The notes under the pieces were generated by a model. That model was not told where the DNA came from. It worked only from the letters and a program-made list of their open reading frames with translations, and searched no databases. From positions 1 through 64,000 of the forward strand of contig CAVBPR010000004.1 in the NCBI GenBank assembly GCA_963597355.1: a DNA stretch of 64,000 nt, read 5' to 3'. This document shows, in pieces, positions 16,136 to 25,266 of this stretch. Positions within the stretch are counted from its first letter, which is position 1. Each line of letters starts with the position of its first letter. The position numbers and the translations under genes are program-made. This DNA comes from UMGS1766 sp963597355 (lineage in GTDB: Bacteria > Bacillota > Clostridia > Oscillospirales > Oscillospiraceae).

Positions 16136-17017
16136 ATGAAAAAAGTTATTGCAGTCGTGGGACTGGGCTTGATTGGCGGATCGCTTGCAGCAGCACTGCG
16201 GGGATTTGAAGATTATGAAGTGGTTGGCGTGGTCCGGCGACAGGAGACGAAGGATTATGCCGATGCCCACGGCGTATGCGATCGCACCACCCTGGATGCC
16301 CACAGTGCCCTGGCGGAAGCAGATGTCACGTTTTTGTGCACCGCCCCCAGCGTGGTGGTAAACTACATGAGGGAGTATAAGGATGTGTTCCGTTCGGGCA
16401 GTCTGGTGACCGACGTTTGCGGAATCAAAACGGCCATTATGAAGGCGGCTCAGGTATTGCCGGAGGATGTGGATTTTGTGGGCTGTCACCCAATGGCAGG
16501 CACAGAATTTTCCGGCATTGAGAACTCCTTCCCGGAGTTGTTCCAGCGCTGCCACTTTATTCTGACGCCTCGAGAAACCAGCACAGAAGAGCACGTTGCG
16601 CTGATGCACCGGATGGCGGATTATATCGGTGCGGCAGACGTGGTGGAAACCACGCCGGAACGACACGACGACATCATTGCCTATACCAGCCAGCTGATGC
16701 ATATTATTGCCCTTTCCGTGTGCGACGATGCAGAGCTGTTTCAATGCAAGGGCTTTGAAGGCGGATCTTTCCGGGACTGCACCCGTGTGGCGGCACTGGA
16801 TGTGCCGCTGTGGAGGGAACTGATGACGTTGAATTCCGAGGCGCTGACCAAGGTGGTCATCCGTCTGGAAGAAAATATTCACGCCTACCGCGTGGCGCTG
16901 GAGCACCACGATTTGGATCGTGTGACGGCAAAGCTGGAGTACTCCTCCAACCGGAAGCGCCGGATGAACTTGCCTGGCCCGGGACAGGTCAGCCTGGATC
17001 TGGACATGTTCAAATAA
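16136..17017 (+). CDS. tyrA: Prephenate dehydrogenase
   Basis: TyrA oxidises prephenate to 4-hydroxyphenylpyruvate with NAD(P)+ in tyrosine synthesis. The 293-residue protein opens with a Rossmann site (VGLGLIGGS, residues 8-16) and has the active-site block GCHPMAGTEFSG near 121-132, then the helical dimer domain (about 165-270). There is no ACT or chorismate mutase domain, so this is the short monofunctional form. No other aromatic-pathway gene lies in the window. AAAAGGA lies eleven bases before the ATG. Confidence 0.93.
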   Translation: MKKVIAVVGLGLIGGSLAAALRGFEDYEVVGVVRRQETKDYADAHGVCDRTTLDAHSALAEADVTFLCTAPSVVVNYMREYKDVFRSGSLVTDVCGIKTAIMKAAQVLPEDVDFVGCHPMAGTEFSGIENSFPELFQRCHFILTPRETSTEEHVALMHRMADYIGAADVVETTPERHDDIIAYTSQLMHIIALSVCDDAELFQCKGFEGGSFRDCTRVAALDVPLWRELMTLNSEALTKVVIRLEENIHAYRVALEHHDLDRVTAKLEYSSNRKRRMNLPGPGQVSLDLDMFK

Positions 17018-17033
17018 AAATTTCAATAGAAGA

Positions 17034-17108
17034 AAAAGGACGTGGCTTTGCATGAGTCGCGTCCTTTTTTATCGAAAAAGAAAAGGCGTGACTCGAATGA
17101 GCCACGCC
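17034..17108. terminator. Pair of convergent terminators
   Basis: The first stem (AAAAGGACG, about 17034-17043, with CGTCCTTTTT to 17070) ends tyrA on the plus strand. The second (GGCGTG at 17085-17090 with CACGCC near 17102-17107) is followed by a T run on the minus strand and ends the MFS gene. The two stems share a related inner sequence in inverted orientation. Confidence 0.75.
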
Positions 17109-17125
17109 CAGGGAAGCAAAATGAA

Positions 17126-18364
17126 TCAGTGCTTCTTGACCATTGCCCGATAGGCGAAGGTCAGCAGCAGACCAACCACAGCGATGAACAGGGAGATGAC
17201 GAACGCCATGGTGTAAGCACCGGTGGCAGTGTATACCTTGGTCAGAATGGTGGGACCCACAATACCGGCCAGGCTGAAGCCGATCCACATGATGCCATAG
17301 TTCACGGTGTTGTTCTTCTGGCCGAACTGGTCGGTGCAGAAACCGGGGAACACGCCCATGAAGGTGCCGAAGCAGATGCCGATCAGGATGACGCCCACAG
17401 CGAACAGAGGCAGAGAAGCGGTCAGACTTGCGCCCAACAGAACTGCAAGACCAGCCAGAGCAACGACCAGAGCAATGGTCAGGGTGTTGATTCGACCCAG
17501 CTTGTCACTGAGGGAACCGGCAACCAGACGACCGGCGGTGTTGAACAGGCAGAGCACGCTGACGAACAGAGTCGCAGTGGCGGGAGCAGCGCTTACCATG
17601 TTGATGGCGATGCCCTTTGCCTGAGAGATGATCATCATACCGAAGGTGCCGCCGCAGGTCAGCATCAGGAGCATGACGTAAAACAGGGGCATTTTCAGCA
17701 TCTCAACAGGAGTCTTGTCGTTGACCTTCTTGCCGGCAACCGGAGCGGGAGCAACATAACCGGTGGGAACAAAGCCGGCGGGGCACTTCTGCATGATGAA
17801 GGAGCCGGCGCAGATAATAACCAGGAACAGAACGCCGAGGATTTTAAAGGTGGCGCGAGCGCCAAAGGCATTGCTCAGAGCGTCTGCAATGGGGGCAAAA
17901 ATGACGGAGCTGATGCCGTAAAAGGCAGTGGTCATGCCGCCGACCATGCCCCGCTTGTCGGGGAAGAACTTGATGGTGTTGCTGATGGTGCAGCCATACA
18001 CAAGGCTGAGGCCCAGGCCGAGGATGATGCCGTAGCTCAGCATCAGGTTGCCTACGCTTTGTGCCAGACCGCAGGTAAACATGCCGATGCCGAACATCAG
18101 ACCGCCGACAAACATGACCCAGCGAGGTCCGTATTTGTCGTTCAGCAGACCGCCGATAATCATGGTGATGAAGCCCACTGCATTGGCAGTAGAGAACACG
18201 GAGGCCAGAGCGCTGGTCTCAACACCAAGCTCGGTTGCCATCGGTGCAGACAGGCTGCTCCAGGCGTACATAGAGCCAATGCACAGGTTGATCAGGCAGC
18301 TTGCAATTAGAATGACCCAGCGCTTTTTTGTCAGCGCTGCGGTTTGCTCTTGCGTTAAACCCAT
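17126..18364 (-). CDS. OFA-family MFS transporter (oxalate/formate antiporter-like)
   Basis: This 412-residue permease has twelve predicted membrane helices. The first helix carries the GSMYAWSSLSAPM motif typical of the oxalate/formate antiporter (OFA) branch of the major facilitator superfamily, and the loop LNDKYGPRWVMFVGG matches the MFS loop 2-3 motif. OFA members exchange or import small carboxylates such as oxalate, formate, pyruvate or lactate; the substrate here is unknown. The ATG at 18364 is preceded by AAGGAG; the longer TTG start at 18388 overlaps that site. A strong promoter with a palindrome lies upstream, so a regulator probably controls it. Confidence 0.87.
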   Translation of the reverse strand: MGLTQEQTAALTKKRWVILIASCLINLCIGSMYAWSSLSAPMATELGVETSALASVFSTANAVGFITMIIGGLLNDKYGPRWVMFVGGLMFGIGMFTCGLAQSVGNLMLSYGIILGLGLSLVYGCTISNTIKFFPDKRGMVGGMTTAFYGISSVIFAPIADALSNAFGARATFKILGVLFLVIICAGSFIMQKCPAGFVPTGYVAPAPVAGKKVNDKTPVEMLKMPLFYVMLLMLTCGGTFGMMIISQAKGIAINMVSAAPATATLFVSVLCLFNTAGRLVAGSLSDKLGRINTLTIALVVALAGLAVLLGASLTASLPLFAVGVILIGICFGTFMGVFPGFCTDQFGQKNNTVNYGIMWIGFSLAGIVGPTILTKVYTATGAYTMAFVISLFIAVVGLLLTFAYRAMVKKH

Positions 18365-18400
18365 AGAACAAAATCTCCTTTTTTTCAAAAATAGAATGCA

Positions 18401-18439
18401 TACTATTTATATAGTACCAATAACTAACTTTTTAGTCAA
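18401..18439 (-). promoter_or_regulatory. MFS promoter with overlapping palindrome
   Basis: Minus strand TTGACT (18434-18439), 17-base spacer, TACTAT (18411-18416). A perfect palindrome TACTAT-N4-ATAGTA (18401-18416) covers the -10 box and would let a repressor block the promoter. Confidence 0.65.
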
Positions 18440-18511
18440 TACAGATTATCATAGAAAAGGAACAACGTTTGCAGGATTGCACGCCTTTACCCCGGGAGAA
18501 TGGGAATGCTC

Positions 18512-18540
18512 TTGCGACGGGTTGCACCAGAGGGTATAAT
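18512..18540 (+). promoter_or_regulatory. Nitroreductase promoter
   Basis: TTGCGA (18512-18517), 17-base spacer, TATAAT (18535-18540), 31 bases before the start codon. Confidence 0.65.
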
Positions 18541-18570
18541 AGGCTTATCTGGAATAAGGAGGTCATTTCT

Positions 18571-19092
18571 ATGAACCGAGTAATGGAAGCGATGGAAACG
18601 CGCCGCAGCATTCGCAGCTATCGGGCGGATGCCGTGCCTCAGGACGCGATTGAGCGAATTTGCCGTGCAGGCACCTATGCCCCGACAGGAATGGGACGGC
18701 AGTCTCCGATTATTCTGGCGGTGACAAAGAAGGAACTGCGGGACAAGTTGTCGGAAATGAACCGCAAGGTGATGGGAATTGACGCCGATCCGTTCTATGG
18801 CGCCCCGGCTGTGCTGGTTGTTCTGGTTCCTGCCGATTGTCCTACCGGCATCTACGACGGAAGTCTGGTGATGGGAAATCTGCTGCTGGCAGCCCATGCA
18901 GAGGGATTGGGAAGTTGCTGGATTCACCGCGCCCAGCAGGAATTTGACTCAGAGGAAGGCAAGGCCATTTTGAAGGAACTGGGCATTGAAGGCGATTATG
19001 TGGGCATTGGTCACTGCATCGTCGGTTATCCTGCCTGCGATCTGCCGGAGCCTGCCCCGCGCAAGGAAAATTACGTATATTACGTTCAGTAA
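18571..19092 (+). CDS. Nitroreductase-family flavoprotein
   Basis: The 173-residue protein is an FMN-dependent nitroreductase-fold enzyme. The N-terminal METRRSIRSYRADAV segment binds the FMN phosphate in the family, and the middle SLVMGNLLLAAHAEGLGSCWIH block forms the dimer and flavin pocket. Members reduce nitro groups, quinones or flavins with NAD(P)H, or act in cofactor metabolism; the true substrate is unclear. AAGGAGG is eight bases before the ATG. The gene is divergent from the MFS carrier and ends at a strong terminator. Confidence 0.88.
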   Translation: MNRVMEAMETRRSIRSYRADAVPQDAIERICRAGTYAPTGMGRQSPIILAVTKKELRDKLSEMNRKVMGIDADPFYGAPAVLVVLVPADCPTGIYDGSLVMGNLLLAAHAEGLGSCWIHRAQQEFDSEEGKAILKELGIEGDYVGIGHCIVGYPACDLPEPAPRKENYVYYVQ

Positions 19093-19114
19093 ACACAATT
19101 TATTGCTATGACAA

Positions 19115-19158
19115 GAACAGCTCTCATGCCGAATCCGGCATGAGAGCTGTTTTCTGTT
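19115..19158. terminator. Bidirectional terminator
   Basis: A long perfect stem built on ACAGCTCTCATGCCG (about 19116-19131 with 19135-19151) separates the nitroreductase gene from the convergent pyrophosphatase gene; TTTTCTG follows on the plus strand. Confidence 0.85.
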
Positions 19159-19162
19159 TCGG

Positions 19163-20824
19163 TTACAGTTGCTGATAAGCGTCCATCAAGTTCGGCAAAA
19201 ACTGCTTCTTGCGGCTGACCACGCCGGGGAGAAGGGTACTGCCGTCGTCCTGAGGCGAAACTTCAAAAGCGGTTTGCAAAAGCTCCTCCGCATGGGTGCC
19301 ATAGCAGATGACAGTGCTTCTGGAATGCTGAATGTCCGTTAACAGGACATACAGATCCTCAACATTCTGCTTGACCAGAGCCTCCGGCAGGTAGGCGGTC
19401 AGCATATTTTGTGCCCGGTGAAGGTTGGTCTCGGTCAAGAAATTCCCCTGCGCTACGCCAAAACGAATGTCGCCGCACATGAACACCTTGAAGTCCTGCA
19501 TAAACACTTCTTCCGGGGTCTTTCCATCCAGCCGTTCTCCGGCCTCGAACATTTCACCGGCATAGACATCGATATCCACACCGGCGATTTTGGCGAGCGC
19601 TTCGGCAACCCGGCAATCCAGAGGCGTACAGGTGGGACTGCTGAATTTTAAGGTGTCCGACAGGATGGCGCTGAGCATTAGGCCGGCAATGGGAGCGGAG
19701 ATTTCCACCGCCGCCTCCTGATACATTTGGGCGATGATGGTGCAGGTGCTGCCAACCGGCTGGTTGCGGAAGTAGACCGGGCCGGGGGTTTCCAGATTGC
19801 CGATGCGGTGGTGGTCGATGATTTCCAGAATTTCCGATTGCTCAAAGCCCTCCACCGCCTGAGTGCTTTCGTTGTGATCCACCAGAATAATGCGTCGCTT
19901 TTCCAAACTCAGAATATTCCGGCGGGAGAGCATACCGCAGTATTTTCCGGCCTCATCCAGAATGGGGAAATAGCGGTGGCGCACCTTTGCCATTACGCTG
20001 ATAGCGTCGGAAACCGGCGTGGCGAGGGTGAATTTCAAAAGGTCATCTGTGTCCATAAAGTATTCAATGGGGGCGCACTGACTGATCAGTTTGCCGGCGG
20101 CATAGGTGTCGCAGGGAACGCTCATAATGGCGACCCCGTTGTCTTCCGCCAGCTTGAGAATGGTTTTCCCCACCTTGGCACCCTGGCAGACAATGATCAG
20201 ACTTGCCTCCATCTCGATGGCGCAAAGCTGACTTTCGTAGCGGTTGGAAAGAATGACGATGTCACCGGGGTGCATAATGTTCTCCAGCGTCTCCGGGCTG
20301 GCGGCGCCGATCATCACCCGTGCTCTGGAGTCGCAGACCGAATCCGCATTTCCCACAAGCATGGTGCCGTTTAAAGTGGTAAGAATATTGCGGTAGGTGG
20401 TGCGGCTTTTGGCCAGTACCGTCGTGTCGAACACGTCCATGTTTGCCATGGCGATGCCCTTCACGGTGATCAGTCCCTCCAGTTCCTGCGCCTCGTTGAC
20501 CACGGCCAGCGTGTCGATTTGCTGGTCGCGCATGATGGTCCAGGCCTCGCGCATGCTGGTGGAGCGGGAGATGCCGTCGATGTGGCGATACTCCACATTG
20601 CGGATTTTGGGATTCACATCATTGCACATTCTGGGCGGAGCGACACCGAAGCGCTGGAGCACATATTCGCTCTCCTGGTTGAGCATACCGGCGCGGCGGG
20701 GCTCACAGACCAGATCGCTGGTTTGGTTTTTCAGCGCAGCATAGGCAATGGCAGAGCAAATGGAGTCGGTATCCGGATTTTTGTGGCCAATTACCACCAC
20801 TTTTTGAACGGTTTCATTTGGCAT
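19163..20824 (-). CDS. ppaC: CBS-domain family II inorganic pyrophosphatase
   Basis: This enzyme hydrolyses pyrophosphate using Mn2+/Co2+ in the DHH fold. The 553 residues are split: a catalytic start with GHKNPDTDSI (13-22), a regulatory insert (about 70-300) with two CBS domains and a DRTGG-like domain, then the rest of the DHH domain with VDHNES and EIIDHHRIG, and a C-terminal DHHA2 domain with the substrate-binding SRKKQ near 537. CBS inserts in this class are inhibited by AMP/ADP and activated by ATP or diadenosine polyphosphates. GAGAGGA precedes the ATG. It lies 73 bases after the AEC carrier gene on the same strand. Confidence 0.95.
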   Translation of the reverse strand: MPNETVQKVVVIGHKNPDTDSICSAIAYAALKNQTSDLVCEPRRAGMLNQESEYVLQRFGVAPPRMCNDVNPKIRNVEYRHIDGISRSTSMREAWTIMRDQQIDTLAVVNEAQELEGLITVKGIAMANMDVFDTTVLAKSRTTYRNILTTLNGTMLVGNADSVCDSRARVMIGAASPETLENIMHPGDIVILSNRYESQLCAIEMEASLIIVCQGAKVGKTILKLAEDNGVAIMSVPCDTYAAGKLISQCAPIEYFMDTDDLLKFTLATPVSDAISVMAKVRHRYFPILDEAGKYCGMLSRRNILSLEKRRIILVDHNESTQAVEGFEQSEILEIIDHHRIGNLETPGPVYFRNQPVGSTCTIIAQMYQEAAVEISAPIAGLMLSAILSDTLKFSSPTCTPLDCRVAEALAKIAGVDIDVYAGEMFEAGERLDGKTPEEVFMQDFKVFMCGDIRFGVAQGNFLTETNLHRAQNMLTAYLPEALVKQNVEDLYVLLTDIQHSRSTVICYGTHAEELLQTAFEVSPQDDGSTLLPGVVSRKKQFLPNLMDAYQQL

Positions 20825-20897
20825 AAATCGTGTTCCTCTCTGCGTTCAGACGCGGACATAGGGCTAGTACAAGGCAAGTATACCAGAGGGAAAACCC

Positions 20898-21869
20898 TCA
20901 TACAAGAGCAAAACTGCGGAGAATGTAAAGGTACAGCGTAATGGAAACGGAGGAGAAAAGCGTGGTCAAAACCACCACATTCGACGTTAGAACGCTGTCT
21001 CCGTGCATGTTTTTTGCCATCACATAGCAGCTCACGGTAGTGGGGGAGCCGAGCATGATCATTATGGCGACCAGCTCGCTGTTGCGGAAACCGAGCGCAA
21101 CTGCCGCAGGGAGAAACAGCGCCGGCAAAAGGAACAGCTTGATCAAAGAAGCGACGGCGGCCGGCTTCCACTTTTTCAGCGCCTCTGCTCCGGAGAAGGA
21201 GCCGCCAATCACCAGCAGTGCAATGGGCGTGGCAGTTCCGCCAACGGTAGTAAGGGCACTGTTGAGGATTATGGGGAGAGGGATTTGCAGCAGGGCAAAG
21301 GGGACTCCAGCGAGAATGCCGAGGATAATGGGGTTTTTCAGCACATTCAGGCAGGCTTTTTTGATTAAGGCACCTCCGTTGGCGGTGCTGGGCAGGAGCT
21401 GCCCCTGCTCATCCACCTGGGGCGAAAAGGTGAGAATGATAACGGAGTAGATGTTGAAGAAGGGAACGGCGGAGATGATCATCATGGGAACCATACCGGA
21501 GTCACCATAGATGTTCACTGCAAAGGCGATGCCCAGAATTGCGGCGCTGGAACGGGCCGCCGCCTGGGAGAATGCGCCGATCAGAGCGCGGTTTTTCAGA
21601 AGCAAAGAGGCGCAGCCCCAGATGCCGAAGAAAACAACGGTTGTTACCAGAAAGCAGAACAGACAGAAACGGGGATTAAAGTCGGTATAGAGATCCATCT
21701 TTGCAATGGAGAGAAACAGACTGACCGGAAGGGCGCATTTGAACACATATTGGTCAGCGACTTTCAAAAAAACATCATTCAGCAGATGAATTCGCATCAG
21801 GAACCAACCCAGAAGGATGATCAGAAAAATCGGAAGGGTTGCATTTAGGGCGAAGACAAAAGAGTTCAT
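20898..21869 (-). CDS. AEC-family carrier (auxin efflux/malate permease type)
   Basis: The 323-residue protein has about ten membrane helices in two five-helix halves, the arrangement of the AEC family. The second half carries the broken-helix region LNSALTTVGGTATPIALLVIGG, a family hallmark. Bacterial members move malate or other organic anions; the substrate is not readable here. The ATG at 21869 has GAAAGAAG upstream and replaces longer ORF starts. It lies 62 bases after the flippase gene and may be transcribed with the surface-polysaccharide cluster. Confidence 0.85.
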   Translation of the reverse strand: MNSFVFALNATLPIFLIILLGWFLMRIHLLNDVFLKVADQYVFKCALPVSLFLSIAKMDLYTDFNPRFCLFCFLVTTVVFFGIWGCASLLLKNRALIGAFSQAAARSSAAILGIAFAVNIYGDSGMVPMMIISAVPFFNIYSVIILTFSPQVDEQGQLLPSTANGGALIKKACLNVLKNPIILGILAGVPFALLQIPLPIILNSALTTVGGTATPIALLVIGGSFSGAEALKKWKPAAVASLIKLFLLPALFLPAAVALGFRNSELVAIMIMLGSPTTVSCYVMAKNMHGDSVLTSNVVVLTTLFSSVSITLYLYILRSFALV

Positions 21870-21931
21870 AATAAAGCTTCTTTCTCTTTGCAAATGCAAT
21901 GACCTGCCAAAGGGATGACAGGTCAGCGGCA

Positions 21932-23173
21932 TTAGCAATTTTTGAAGTATTGATGGAGTTTGCGGGTGAGGGCAATCAACAGAAGAAGGACATTTGCCCC
22001 CATGGCAATGTAAATGACATAGTTGACGCCGTTCATCTGGCAGGATTGAATGATCGGGCGGGACAGTACAACCGCAAGGGCGGCGGCAACCGCATTGGCT
22101 GCCAGAATCACCTTGAGCTGCCGGGTGATGGTCAGCATCGCGCCGAGGAAGTAGGAAATGGCGATGAGCAGCGTTGTGCCGAGAACAGGAATGAGAAGAT
22201 CGGCATGCGCCACGACTTCGTCATTAAACAGCAGACCCAGTCCCCAGCGCCCCAGCAGGGCAGCGCCGATAAATACAGCGACAAATACACCGCCGAGGAT
22301 CAGCCAGATTTTCCGGTACAGGGAATAAAAGCTCTTCTTATCGCACTCCACATAGTGACGGGTGAAGACCAGGATTGCCGGTGTATACAGCCACATGGCG
22401 GCGGATTGAACAATGGTAGCCGGCGTGGCGACTGAGCCGTAGATTCCCATCCAATAGTTGCCCCAGAGACTTTCCAGCGTGCTGCGGGGAATGGAGACAA
22501 TAGCAGAGGTCAGGAACGAGTTGCACATCAAAGGCGCACACTCCCACAGCAGCTGCCGTGTGGCGGAGAAGGAAAACTCCAGCTTGAACCCGGAGAGTTT
22601 GCGGCAGGTGGGCCAGTCAAAGCCAAGCACAACGCAGAAGGAGGTAATGGCAATGCCGATAATGGCAATTACCAGACTGCCACTGAAGTGGAGAATCAGG
22701 GAGAAACCACCCAGCAGGCATACGCCGCGAAGCAGGAAGGAAACGCAGTTATAATCCATTCGCTCCGCCTTCTGTTCCATGGCCTGGAACACGTCGACTA
22801 ACGCCTCGGAAATGCGGAAGAGCATGTAGAACAAAATGCAGGCGATCTGATGGCCGGTGTAATGCCGGTTCAGCAGTACCACGCCGCAGCAGATCAGCGA
22901 AGAGATCGTACAGGTCAGAAGACGGGTGGTGACATATTGGGAAGGGCTGTATTTGTTCTGATAGTCGGAAACCTGAAAGTCGCGAATGCCGAAGGTGGCG
23001 ATGGTGAAAAACATGTTGGTCAGAGACATCGCCAGAGACAGGTTTCCTGCGTCTTCCACGGAGCCAAGGCGGACAACCAGAACGGTGAGAAGCCATTGAC
23101 AGCCCAGATAGAACAGGGAACCGAAGGAATTTAGAAGGGTGTTCTGCTGAACGGAAAGTCGTTTGGAATTCAT
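21932..23173 (-). CDS. Polysaccharide flippase (Wzx/MVF superfamily)
   Basis: The 413-residue protein has about twelve membrane helices and fits the polysaccharide-export branch of the MVF flippases, with an early LLTVLVVRLGSVEDAGNLSLA segment typical of Wzx proteins. It should flip a lipid-linked glycan precursor across the membrane. It overlaps the GT8 gene by four bases (ATGA), which implies translational coupling, and AAGGAGA lies before the start. Together with LicD and GT8 it forms a short surface-glycan cluster. Confidence 0.87.
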   Translation of the reverse strand: MNSKRLSVQQNTLLNSFGSLFYLGCQWLLTVLVVRLGSVEDAGNLSLAMSLTNMFFTIATFGIRDFQVSDYQNKYSPSQYVTTRLLTCTISSLICCGVVLLNRHYTGHQIACILFYMLFRISEALVDVFQAMEQKAERMDYNCVSFLLRGVCLLGGFSLILHFSGSLVIAIIGIAITSFCVVLGFDWPTCRKLSGFKLEFSFSATRQLLWECAPLMCNSFLTSAIVSIPRSTLESLWGNYWMGIYGSVATPATIVQSAAMWLYTPAILVFTRHYVECDKKSFYSLYRKIWLILGGVFVAVFIGAALLGRWGLGLLFNDEVVAHADLLIPVLGTTLLIAISYFLGAMLTITRQLKVILAANAVAAALAVVLSRPIIQSCQMNGVNYVIYIAMGANVLLLLIALTRKLHQYFKNC

Positions 23174-24168
23174 TTGGCAGGCTTCTCCTTCAGTCGCTGG
23201 CGCTTGCGGTAGCGCATGAATGCGGGGATTAAAGCGTCGATGATGTGGTAGCGCAGCATTGGGAAGGGTTTCAACACGGTGAGGAAGAGTTTATAGCAGA
23301 AAAAGTAGGTCTGCCAGCCTTCTTCCATGGGTGCGTCCTTCCAGGGGGTGAGGGAGAGATAGTGCTGATAGTCTGCCGTATAGCGGTGGGTGTTGCCCCG
23401 GCGCCAGGGACGGTCTTCTCCCAGGTAGTGGATGATAGCCGGATCTCTCAGGGCATCCTCCAGAACGGATTTCGGGAAGTATTCTGCCGGAGCCTCCAGT
23501 TTGCAGAGCACCCGGTAGGGATAGTACCAGAAAATGTTATAGAAGTTGTATGTGGGGGAAAGGGCATAAATCTTTCCGGCCAAGGCGCCGTTAATGGCGT
23601 CCTGATCGTTGGCAAAGAGCTTTCCCTCGTGGGCGGCATAGAAGGAGAGAATTTGCTCGCCGGCTTTTTCCTCCCGCCAACGGGCGAGATCAATGAGCAG
23701 TACGCCGGCGTTGATGTAGTGCTGGCCTTTTAAGCCGAGCGATTCTTTGCGGGCGCGGTTGACCGTGGGTTCCACCGAGGCACCGATGATGCAGCCCTTC
23801 AGGTCGGTGTTCCACAGGTCGCTTAAATCGCCGCGGACAATGGTGTCGCCATCCAGATAGATGACCCGGTCCACGGATTCCGGCAGAAGTTTATCTACGA
23901 CCAGTCGCGCCAGAACAATGGGGTTCCAGCCGGAGGTGTCAAAGGAGAAACCGATCAGAGAGCGGATGTCTCCCAGTGCAATAAAGTGGATCTCCCGGTT
24001 GTATTTCTGCGTCAGATCGGTCAGAAGAACCTGATTTTCCTCGGAAATCCCAAGGCTGCCAATGTAGAAGCAGATGCCGTCTGCTGCCCGGTTGTTTTCG
24101 CAGACCGAACAGATTGCCGCACCCAGCTGAGGGGCGAAGTTATTGTCCGATGTGTAGAAAAATACCAT
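23170..24168 (-). CDS. Glycosyltransferase family 8
   Basis: The 332-residue enzyme has the GT8 fold: the N-terminal MVFFYTSDNNFAPQLGAAI nucleotide-sugar segment and the metal-binding DGDTIV (D-x-D) near 103-108, followed by the conserved FNAG-like YINAGVLLIDL block near 151-161 and a HYLGEDRPW block near 247. GT8 enzymes transfer glucose or galactose from UDP sugars with retention. A basic helical tail (after about 300) probably ties it to the membrane. GAGGAGA lies before the ATG; the gene is 18 bases after licD. Confidence 0.92.
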   Translation of the reverse strand: MVFFYTSDNNFAPQLGAAICSVCENNRAADGICFYIGSLGISEENQVLLTDLTQKYNREIHFIALGDIRSLIGFSFDTSGWNPIVLARLVVDKLLPESVDRVIYLDGDTIVRGDLSDLWNTDLKGCIIGASVEPTVNRARKESLGLKGQHYINAGVLLIDLARWREEKAGEQILSFYAAHEGKLFANDQDAINGALAGKIYALSPTYNFYNIFWYYPYRVLCKLEAPAEYFPKSVLEDALRDPAIIHYLGEDRPWRRGNTHRYTADYQHYLSLTPWKDAPMEEGWQTYFFCYKLFLTVLKPFPMLRYHIIDALIPAFMRYRKRQRLKEKPAK

Positions 24169-24186
24169 AATTTTCTCCTCAGTCCA

Positions 24187-25068
24187 TTATTCTGCAGGAT
24201 AAGAGCCAAAGTCAATTTTGGAAGGAGCGTGGCAATGCCGCTTTTCTTCCGGGGGAAGGGTCATGTAGTCTCCAAAGCTGATGGTCAGATAATTGTCCCA
24301 GTCCCGGGGAACTGCAACCGTTATGTCCTCAAAAGGAACCTGAGCGGCAGGAAACAAAGTCTCTTCCCGATAGATGGAATCGGCATCTCCGTAGTTGTCC
24401 TCCAGGCGGTAAAGCACGAAGTCGGCATACAATCCCTGCGCACCTGCCCTGGCGGGTGCGGAAGCGGCAGCAACATAACGTTCGTGGAGTTTTTGGGGCG
24501 TTTGCCCGAACAGGCGGAGTGCGTAATGGATAACGCCGCAGCCAAAGAGCGCAATGCCGCGTTTCCAACCGGCCATGCCGTTGGGGAGCTTTGGCTTTTT
24601 GTATGCGCTGAGGACACACAGGCGAGCCAGCATCCAGCATTTGTGCTCTGCCTTTTCCCGTTGAGCGGCGTCTTCCCAGACAAGGTCAAAGGGGAAGATG
24701 TCGATAAAAATGCCGGAATGGTAGGTGCGGTTCTGGTCGGTGGCCTCCACAAAGGTGGTGTCAGAGCGGGTCAGTTTGGCAAAGGGCAGAACATAGCCCG
24801 GAGTGCGGCGGGCTTCCAGAAGCTCAAAATGATCGCCCAGCTCGTCCGGGGCAACCGCAAGGAACTTTTCATAGTCCTCCCGGGGCATGCCCATGTCCAT
24901 GTCGTCGTCCCAGGGAATAAAGCCCTTGTGACGGATTGCACCCAGCGCTGTGCCATAGGCGCAGAAATAACGCAGATTATATTTGTCGCAGATGCGGGCG
25001 AATTCACAATAGATATTCTTTTCTACCGCCCAAAGGCGGTGCAATACTTCGGGGGTGTAGGTTGCCAT
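24187..25068 (-). CDS. LicD-family phosphotransferase
   Basis: LicD proteins transfer phosphocholine, or other phospho-groups from nucleotide-activated donors, onto cell-surface glycans or teichoic acids. The 293-residue protein has the family core: YCAYGTALGAIRHKGFIPWDDDMD near 38-61 with the catalytic Asp cluster, and HSGIFIDIFPFD near 117-128. The ATG at 25068 is picked because GGAGGA lies nine bases before it; an ATG at 25089 has no site. It heads the LicD-GT8-flippase cluster. A TATAAT box is present at 25102-25107. No choline kinase or cytidylyltransferase gene is near, so the moiety transferred is unknown. Confidence 0.9.
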   Translation of the reverse strand: MATYTPEVLHRLWAVEKNIYCEFARICDKYNLRYFCAYGTALGAIRHKGFIPWDDDMDMGMPREDYEKFLAVAPDELGDHFELLEARRTPGYVLPFAKLTRSDTTFVEATDQNRTYHSGIFIDIFPFDLVWEDAAQREKAEHKCWMLARLCVLSAYKKPKLPNGMAGWKRGIALFGCGVIHYALRLFGQTPQKLHERYVAAASAPARAGAQGLYADFVLYRLEDNYGDADSIYREETLFPAAQVPFEDITVAVPRDWDNYLTISFGDYMTLPPEEKRHCHAPSKIDFGSYPAE

Positions 25069-25225
25069 AGGGGACAGTCCTCCATACATATAAATCGTCC
25101 TATTATATCATAGGCCAAAGAAAAATAAAAGGAATGTATCCCTTAAGGTGTCTGATCCGGGCATGAAATTCACACATTCAGAAAAATATTATATTTAACC
25201 GCTTTAATCACATAAAAAAATCTTG

Positions 25226-25231
25226 TATAAT
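25226..25231 (+). promoter_or_regulatory. -10 box for the MATE-xpaC operon
   Basis: TATAAT lies 35 bases before the TTG start of the MATE gene. The -35 region (TTTAAT at 25203-25208) is weak. Confidence 0.45.
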
Positions 25232-25266
25232 ACAGCGTGTGTACATTAAGAAAGGAACGAAAAATT

